Positions 7,536-13,114 of a stretch of 13,114 nucleotides of DNA are shown in pieces. Position 1 is the first letter of the stretch; the number at the start of each line of letters is the position of its first letter. The stretch spans positions 327,824 through 340,937 of the forward strand of contig NW_019091449.1 in NCBI RefSeq assembly GCF_001949145.1. Direction: 5' to 3'. The DNA is from Acanthaster planci (taxonomy: Eukaryota; Echinodermata; Asteroidea; Valvatida; Acanthasteridae). The notes under the pieces were generated by a model, which saw nothing but the letters and a program-made list of their open reading frames with translations, ran no database searches and had not been told where the DNA came from. The position numbers were made by a program, and so were the translations under genes.

Positions 7536-7881
7536 ATGGTGCAACTTACCAAAGAGCAAAGAGTGTTTGTCGTGACGAAATTTCTTAAAAACAAAAGCTT
7601 TCAAGCCACCCAAGCTGCATTTAGGGAAGCCTTCCCTGATACTTGCAAAGTCGACCATCTGGGAAAATGTGTGCAAATACGAATACCGAGAACACGAGAC
7701 AAGCCTTAATTTGAATAAGGGTCATTCGGGAAGGAGGCGCACAGTACGAACTCCTGAAAATGTTGCTGCAGTTCGACAGCAACTTGTCGAGACAGCCAAG
7801 GGGAACCAGTTGCAGGAAGAATGGACTTGGACACGCGGAAGGTGTCGGTGCATAATTAACTTTGAATTACGTAATGTGTAA
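7536..7881 (+). pseudogene. Truncated, frameshifted Tc1/mariner transposase (DNA-binding region only)
   Basis: From ATG 7536 the frame reads MVQLTKEQRVFVV and SFQATQAAFREAFP, the first helix-turn-helix of mariner-like transposases (the DUF4817-type N-terminus). A frame change at about 7660-7670 moves the continuation to the next frame: KYEYREHETSLN, KGHSGRRRTVRTPENVAAV, a basic GRR-type segment that joins the two helix-turn-helix units. A further frame break lies near 7800-7830, where RKNGLG and then IINFELR appear in different frames. The final stop is at 7879-7881. No D, D or E/D catalytic segments follow: the right inverted repeat begins 28 bases later. The intact protein of the family is about 350-400 residues, so roughly two thirds is deleted. 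A non-ATG extension upstream of 7536 (from 7506) is open but has no start codon. Confidence 0.85.
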
Positions 7882-7908
7882 ATAATCGGTGTGCCCCTGA
7901 TATCTTAT

Positions 7909-8152
7909 CCAGGCCAAGCAACAGAGGACAACCTCATTCACTGGTTTATCCAAAGTGTTACAACTGATTCAGAAGCCCCATTTTCAAGACAATGGTGTTC
8001 AGTCATGCATGACAGGAGGGATACCCTCAAGGTATCATTAGAAAGGATACTGCTTCTACTTTTCGGAGATCCTTATACATTATAATCATATCTCATGGTT
8101 TGGGCATATTATCCCCTTTCCTCGGGGTTTGTTTTGTTTCTGGGACACCCTG
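7909..8152 (-). repeat. Right compound terminal inverted repeat with 123-bp spacer
   Basis: The inner arm 7909-7989 pairs with 7289-7371 and the outer arm 8113-8152 pairs with 7249-7287. The spacer 7990-8112 has no partner at the left end and includes the perfect palindrome GTCATGCATGAC (8002-8013). Confidence 0.85.
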
Positions 8153-8154
8153 TA

Positions 8155-8391
8155 GTGCAGTGGTGTTGCTGAGCATCCAGGGTGCCATGACTGAAGGCTA
8201 TGCTAGTCACTGGCGCGGTCTCCAAACAGAGCTAGAGCATTTTCCCAAGGCGCTGGAACGGAGATAAGAGATAAACATATCGTGGGGGTAAAGACGTAGG
8301 ACATCTTTACCTCAAAACCTCTAGGTGAAATTTATACGTAAAAATGAATCGCATTTAATAGCCTATAATGGTCATAAGTGACAGTTGACTA
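8155..8391. other. No gene seen
   Basis: Right flank of the mariner element. It has somewhat higher GC content than average and no recognisable signal. Confidence 0.4.
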
Positions 8392-8409
8392 AGTCTGACA
8401 TTTCGCAGG

Positions 8410-8535
8410 TGTGTGAGCAAAGGTTGGACGTTCAAAATGGCGTCTGATGACTTCAGCACTAGACCTCTATGCCTGCTATCCAATCACACAAACATAAACG
8501 TTGTTGAAACCGTCCTGATTGGTGAGGGATACTAG
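8410..8535 (+). CDS. Candidate small exon, unknown protein
   Basis: CTGACATTTCGCAG (to about 8409) resembles a 3' splice site. The following frame is open through ATG 8437 (context AAAATGGCG, MASDDFSTRPLC...) to the TAG at 8533-8535, 32 codons from the ATG. GTGAGG at 8521-8526 could serve as a donor after ...VETVLI. An inverted CCAATCA (8480-8486) / TGATTGG (8516-8522) pair lies inside. No family is recognised. It could be a first exon, an internal exon or chance. Confidence 0.17.
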   Translation, partial: CVSKGWTFKMASDDFSTRPLCLLSNHTNINVVETVLIGEGY

Positions 8536-8539
8536 TGTT

Positions 8540-8551
8540 TCTGTAGGGGTG
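8540..8551. repeat. 12-bp direct repeat, left copy (TCTGTAGGGGTG)
   Basis: Exact match to 8805-8816. The two copies bracket a 253-bp segment. Confidence 0.9.
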
Positions 8552-8804
8552 CCTGTGCTTTAAGGGCAGTGGAGAGTGCAGAGTGGAGAGTGCCATAAAT
8601 CGGTTGCGAGCTGAGACATTGTCGACGGATTCAAAGGNCCCATCGAGAGCAGCAGTGCGACAAAGGCCATCATTTCAGGAACATCCGTTGGAATCCAAGT
8701 ACACTGAGAGTCAGCGGATTCTGCAGATAGCGTCTGATCTGCATATCGGCTGGTCTCCCTCACCAGCAATTGCCAAACTGCTTCACAGAAGAAGAGTTAA
8801 AATA
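8552..8804 (+). mobile_element. Putative retroposed 253-bp insert
   Basis: The segment lies between perfect 12-bp direct repeats, the size expected for a target-site duplication made by LINE-type reverse transcription. Its right end is A-rich (GTTAAAATA), which would be the 3' tail of a plus-strand insert. It begins with a 12-bp tandem (AGTGGAGAGTGC at 8568-8579 and 8582-8593). A frame from 8583 to 8828 is open (with RILQIASDLHIGWSPSP) but starts at GTG rather than ATG and runs across the right repeat. I do not recognise the source: it could be a SINE, a 5'-truncated LINE tail or a processed gene fragment. A simple local duplication is the alternative. Confidence 0.5.
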
Positions 8805-8816
8805 TCTGTAGGGGTG
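8805..8816. repeat. 12-bp direct repeat, right copy (TCTGTAGGGGTG)
   Basis: Exact match to 8540-8551. Confidence 0.9.
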
Positions 8817-8980
8817 ACAGACGACTGAAATTCTGGCCACACCCAGTCAGTTCCGTGAAGTTCACAGGTAGTGGCTTTTGGTAAGTGGAAGTTGCTTGCC
8901 ATCCAGTCCTGCATTATTGAAGAATAATATTAGGACTAACAAAAACAGCACTTACAAAGTGATAGATGGGTAACCGGTCA

Positions 8981-9098
8981 CTTCGGCACCTTGCCAACTC
9001 GACACCTCGTCAACTCAGCACCCACCAACTCGGCACATATACAAAAACCAACTTGATACCTTGCCAACAAGGCACCTCTCAAACTCGGCACCTACACG
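8981..9098. repeat. Minisatellite, 15-16-bp units (CTCGGCACCTTGCCAA-like)
   Basis: Seven diverged units are recognisable, alternating a C[T/A][C/T]GGCACCT block and a [T/C]NCCAA block: CTTCGGCACCTTGCCAA, CTCGACACCTCGTCAA, CTCAGCACCCACCAA, CTCGGCACATAT plus a longer linker, CTTGATACCTTGCCAA, CAAGGCACCTCTCAAA, CTCGGCACCTACACGG. One unit is lengthened by about seven bases. No coding role is evident. Confidence 0.85.
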
Positions 9099-9300
9099 GT
9101 AGATAGAATAAAGAGAATGAGGTACAGGAACATCGCACTAACCAACTAACTCATGCGTATCTCAAAGACCTTGAAGAGATGCATTTTAATTTTGCTCGAA
9201 CTACAGTGTATGCAAGGTTTCTGGAAGTATTACTGGTTAGGAATCTACACCTCCTAGTCTTCTGACAAGAAAAGTCTATAAAATAGCTATTTTCTCAAGT
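9099..9300. other. No gene seen; perfect palindrome at 9280-9293
   Basis: AAAATAGCTATTTT is a 14-bp self-complementary word. Otherwise this is AT-rich sequence. Confidence 0.4.
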
Positions 9301-9319
9301 CTTTTTTTTTCGAGTGTGT

Positions 9320-9560
9320 GCCTTGTCCACCACTGTCTTAGCTCTCCCGGTTAGTATAACCGGCCAGGCCCAGCCGGCATGGATCACCCCGCCTGCCCAC
9401 AAGCTGTTACCAGTCGCTAGCGTTGCATGCACAGCGGGCGGGGCCGTGTCTTCGCAGAGTAATAGGAGTATTTGGTAGTCGGGCCTATTACAGTCACTCC
9501 GCCCCATTTCCACTTTGCCGTCCGTGCTCGAGTGTGTTACAAGCCTCTTCAAAATATGGT
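9320..9560. other. GC-rich, CpG-containing block of unknown origin
   Basis: The GC content here is clearly above that of the surrounding DNA. The block contains the hairpin CCGGTTAGTATAACCGG (9347-9363), GCCCAGCCGG and GGGCGGGGCC. On the minus strand one frame is open for 94 codons and the block ends in an A9 run (complement of 9302-9310), which could be a retroposon tail. No protein motif is recognised. It may be a repeat fragment or a CpG-rich regulatory region. Confidence 0.3.
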
Positions 9561-9659
9561 CGACAGGGGAGTTCCACAAACGACATGTAGTTATTATAGA
9601 AAACTCTACGGCATTAAATTAATGCCGACTGTGTTGTCCATTATAGTGAATTAATACAT

Positions 9660-9965
9660 ATGGTTGGACTAGCGTCGTGGTTATTTCTCATCACGTACAG
9701 GTACGGTCGCCGCGGCATGAATAGACTGGTTGCCACCTTCCATCACGCATTCTCTTCCACGGGTGCGGCGCGGCGGGAACCAGCGCTTTGCTCACGTGTT
9801 TTTACCACAGCGACAACGAAACACGAAGAAAACTTTTTTTCTAAATTGCCAACAAAAATTTTAGTCTCGCCGAAAAATTTAAGTCCGGCGGTCGGGAAAT
9901 CTGAAGCATTGTTTTGGCCACTGAAAGTTGGATTCTCCGATCGTTATTTGGGAACCCAAAAGTAG
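9660..9965 (+). CDS. Open frame of 101 codons, unknown; possible exon
   Basis: The frame has ATG codons at 9660 and 9717 (context CGGCATGA). From the second, the start MNRLVATFHHAFSSTGAAR is rich in Arg, Ser, Thr and Ala and lacks acidic residues, as in mitochondrial presequences; this is only a compositional resemblance. CAG|GTACGG at 9698-9705 looks like a donor and TTTTTACCACAG (to about 9810) like an acceptor, so the frame may not be read as a unit. No homology is recognised. Confidence 0.15.
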   Translation: MVGLASWLFLITYRYGRRGMNRLVATFHHAFSSTGAARREPALCSRVFTTATTKHEENFFSKLPTKILVSPKNLSPAVGKSEALFWPLKVGFSDRYLGTQK

Positions 9966-11100
9966 GTTTCTGGAAAGTAACCACGCAAGGGGCAAATCCA
10001 TTTTCAGCCAGAAGCATTGTAAAAAAACTTCTTTTCTAATGAAAAATTTCTTAATTTAGAGAAAATGAGTTCAACATAAGAATTCAAATGAATTAAATGA
10101 ATTAAAAAAGGTGGATGTTGCGTAAATTTCGACTCAACTTTTTCAGCTGCACAGCCATGACTCCCATCAACGATACTACCTCGTGTCGCACAGTTGACGG
10201 GGCGTTGAAGATTTGGAAGAAAACTTTAAATGTTTAAGCTTACTAGAAAAGGAAAATTGGAACGATCCCTTCCATAAACACCAGTTACTATGTTGGACTA
10301 AGGTCGTGAACGTCAGTGAGCTAGTACTGGCCAACCAGAATCATGACTCGACGTTCATTCATCCTATTTTGACCAATCACGTGATTTTTCAGCATATAGT
10401 GACTGGTGCCCTTTTCAAGGGTGTTTTTGTCTTCGTAAGAATGTTTCAGGATTTTGAAAAATATCTTGCGTACTTTTCATCCGTCTTTTACTTGATAAGT
10501 AGATTTTTTCTGAAGAAAATAAATTTATTTTTGACCGATTCGCTTTCCACAGGTTTTATCGCATAAAATACATGGCTTGTTTCTCAGTCATCCAGCCCCA
10601 TGATGCAATGAGAATATCGAAACAGTTCGTTGTCACGTGATCAGGCCATTACATGTATTCATTACGGATTACTGTTGTAATTATCGATAGTCTTTGAGGC
10701 TTCATCTTAAAGTAATAATATCAAGTGGAACTTCAGTATCAGTGTCAATTTTTCTGTTGAAGCTAACTTGCATTGAGCTATTTAAACCCGCTAGCTAGTT
10801 CGAAACTTTCCCGAAATCGAAGATTAAAAATGTTGCACACCCGCATGTTTTATGACTCTGTGGTATTTCCAAATTTCTCTCAGGCTCCCAAATTTTTCGT
10901 TGGTTTTAAAAACAATGTCATCTGAGTATTCGGAATCCCACCCTTTTAAGTTTATAATAGAGGTAACAGGCAAACGAGGCTGGTACGGAGTTCCCAGTTG
11001 GACCAAGCGAGGGCACAATTTTCCTAGCAATGGACGCTCTTTTGATGGGAACTGCACTTTAATTAATGCACGTTGATGACAGATGCATGTATGCACGCGT
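9966..11100. other. No recognisable gene
   Basis: Contains an ATGAATTAA-type short repeat (about 10080-10105), the palindrome AATCACGTGATT (10375-10386) preceded by CCAAT, and another CACGTG at 10634-10639. The open frames here lack ATG starts or any motif. Confidence 0.5.
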
Positions 11101-12650
11101 TGAGGTCGTGTCGCTAACATTCACCACCATGGTTCTTTCCAACCGATGAGGGGGTGCTTCTCCTCAAGGCGGATGGTTAGTACTACTGAGGTTCAGCTTT
11201 TACACCGTCTCATCATTTTTCATTAAACTCACAAGAGCTGAGCTGGAACCAAACTTCACTTCACACTCCAACCCAGACCTTTAAAAATTTAACTGTGACG
11301 TTCGAACATTAAACCAATATACATGTACGTGCGAAAGTTGCACTGACAATATGTCGTTTGAAAGTTGAACCACAAATACACCATTTAGACACATCGCTTG
11401 TAACATTGAAATCAAACGTATACAAAGTGAACCTTAATGTTCGAGAGTTTTACTGCGCACACGTGAAAAAGTGAAACACATGGTTCGTAACACAAACAAA
11501 AACATTTGAAACCCATATACAGCGACTTTTTTCCCAAACCGTATTATCTGAAGCTGTAAACAACAAACCCTTTGTCCCAATTCGGGCATCATACGTTTTC
11601 CAAGTCTGTCAGCGCCTTATCAATGCACCTTTGTAAGAACTTCAACGCAATCTTGTTTCATCTTCCGATCATTAACATTGCGCCCCCGGCCCCAGACATA
11701 CTGGTAATAGTGGCGCCCTCTTTTGACTGGTTTTAGCCAATTCATGACGAAAGCAAAACGTACACTCAGGACGTGTGACGTACTTACCGGCACGGACTTG
11801 AATGTTTCTTCTCACTTGGCTATTCTTCTCGGCTTCTTCTGATCCAGGTTGTCAAATGTTTTACTTTAAAATGTACTTTATTTATACCATTTTATTCATC
11901 AACATTAGATAAAAATTCAGCATCAATAAGAGGCACATAACATGTTTTTTATGTGTTCGGCGTGCGGTATCGGTGTACCTGTACATGATTCCAACAGACA
12001 TGTATGTGGCTATAAACTTGAGCAAAATGAGTGTGAAAAATTTCACTCCGGCAATAACGACAGAATTGTGAAAGTCCGCCGGCCCTCGTAATAACGGGAG
12101 TCGACTGTACATGCTAAAAGTACTCAAATTCGCGCAGACACTCCTACGGTGTGTGTTTTGGCGTTCGATTTCGTGAATCGGCAAACATTTGTCAGATTCG
12201 TGTGACGTTATTCATTGAACGTCAAATCTTCGAATTCATTTTTTCTTTGTGACTACTTTATGCAAAATGTTTTATAAAAGGAAACGTGTGGTTCAAGGGT
12301 AGAGATCTCTATAAAAATAACGATTGGTCAACGTTTATTGGCTAATGTGTTCATTCGTATTTTGTTTGTTGGAATTGTTATGAAACGAATGAATAACAGC
12401 GAAGTAAAATTATTTACATCACACGAATGGACAAAGTGGGGAGATGTCTAAACAGGGTGAGGAATTTACTTCAAAAATGTGACAAAAAAGAAAATAAGCC
12501 ATTGTTAAAGAGAATCCAAAAAATCTTAGTATACATGCAGATTTACGGAGAGAGAGTGTGTTCTTGGGTACAAAATAAAGAAAATTACAAATCTGTTCGG
12601 TAAACTGCATCTTAACGATCTAAACATGATTGCCCATAGACGAAAACGAG
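11101..12650. other. No recognisable gene
   Basis: CACGTG at 11460-11465 and several TACATGTA-like words are present. GAAAGTTG recurs near 11333 and 11361. The minus-strand open frame over 11882-12184 has a hydrophobic middle segment but no recognisable motif, and its end is low-complexity AT-rich sequence. Confidence 0.45.
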
Positions 12651-13114
12651 AGTAAAATTCTGGAGGAATTTCTCATTCCAGTCATCCGGCGAGAAATCGA
12701 ATGACGGTTATGCACTGTTCAATAGAATGAAATTAGTTCTAAATTGAATTTGTTACAGTGCACTATTCGACACTTGTAAATGAATTTGAAGGCTCTACCG
12801 TATCAAAAAGAAACATTGGAGCGACCTGCATGAAAAGTCATTTGAAAACGAATGAACATAATGAATTTGACTGGGAAGATGACGAATTCGGCCAGAAAAC
12901 CTATAGTATGAAATAACTATAATAGATTACTGTAAGAGTCACATCACACGAGATTTGACAGATCTATAAATTCTTCTACACCAAAGACAGTTATAGATTA
13001 TTTTAAAAATCACAATAATCTTTCTGAAACTACAGTCTTTAATCACTATTATCTTCGTATTTGATCTTCCTCTTCACCTTGTTTGAACAGGCCGTTGAAT
13101 AAAATTGGTGTCTA
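12651..13114. other. No recognisable gene; acceptor-like site at the window edge
   Basis: A pyrimidine-rich run ending TTGTTTGAACAG (to 13090) resembles a 3' splice site, and AATAAA follows at about 13098-13103. The window ends before either can be tested. TATAGATTA-like words recur near 12929 and 12992. Confidence 0.35.

Larger units (their letters stand above)
7249..8152 (+). mobile_element. Defective Tc1/mariner-type transposon, 904 bp, TA target site
   Basis: The element begins and ends with CAGGGTGTCCCAG in inverted orientation and is flanked by TA on both sides (7247-7248 and 8153-8154), the signature of the IS630-Tc1-mariner superfamily. The inverted repeats are compound: outer arms of about 40 bp (7249-7287 and 8113-8152) and nearly identical inner arms of about 80 bp (7289-7371 and 7909-7989). 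On the right the two arms are separated by 123 bp that are missing on the left. The interior holds a frameshifted fragment of transposase lacking the catalytic domain, so the copy cannot move on its own. The inner arms being almost identical suggests fairly recent activity of the family, or arm homogenisation. Confidence 0.9.

Noticed and set aside
10213-10566. 117-codon open frame on the plus strand
   Set aside because: It begins at TTG, is rich in Phe, Leu and Lys as expected from AT-rich non-coding DNA, and has no motif.
11882-12184. 100-codon minus-strand frame with a hydrophobic segment
   Set aside because: No recognisable family; the hydrophobic part and the Met/Leu-rich end reflect AT-rich sequence.

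Overview
The window looks like non-coding or gene-poor nuclear DNA of a metazoan, probably a marine invertebrate. It is AT-rich, full of stop codons in all frames, and carries eukaryotic transposons, microsatellites, a minisatellite and splice-site-like signals. There are no operons or bacterial gene structure. A tRNA-derived repeat at about 5405-5540 resembles, from memory, repeats common in stony corals and sea anemones. That makes a cnidarian my best guess, but the guess is weak. Two ambiguous bases (N at 7288 and 8638) show this is draft assembly. I do not recognise a complete host protein-coding gene anywhere.

Layout: 1-1320 holds degenerate coding-like debris. This includes a minus-strand, frameshifted cysteine-rich fragment that resembles the C-terminal zinc ribbon of piggyBac-type transposases (238-347), and a broken plus-strand tract (529-933). 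One candidate exon with good splice signals lies at 2451-2572, with a possible acceptor for a further exon at 3884/3885. Between them sits the best-defined element of the window: a 497-bp terminal-inverted-repeat element (2909-3405). It has 47-bp ends and a perfect 6-bp target duplication (CACTAT). Almost its whole interior is an array of 21-23-bp units built on the self-complementary 14-mer GGCGTTATAACGCC. Just downstream lie CCAAT and ETS-like motifs and a perfect GC-rich hairpin (3560-3700).

3960-7246 is mostly featureless AT-rich sequence with simple repeats, a quadruplex-capable G run, the degenerate tRNA-derived SINE and a small dispersed similarity. At 7249-8152 there is a 904-bp Tc1/mariner-type element with TA target sites, long compound inverted repeats and a frameshifted transposase remnant. 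The remnant keeps only the DNA-binding part; the catalytic domain is gone. Its right end carries 123 bp that the left end lacks.

8410-8535 has a small exon-like open stretch. Directly after it, 8552-8804 is a 253-bp segment bounded by a perfect 12-bp direct repeat, as expected of a retroposed insert. A 16-bp-unit minisatellite follows (about 8981-9098), then a GC- and CpG-rich stretch (9320-9960) and about 3 kb (9966-13114) in which I see only scattered palindromes and weak signals. The window is best read as an intergenic or intronic stretch colonised by at least four kinds of mobile DNA.
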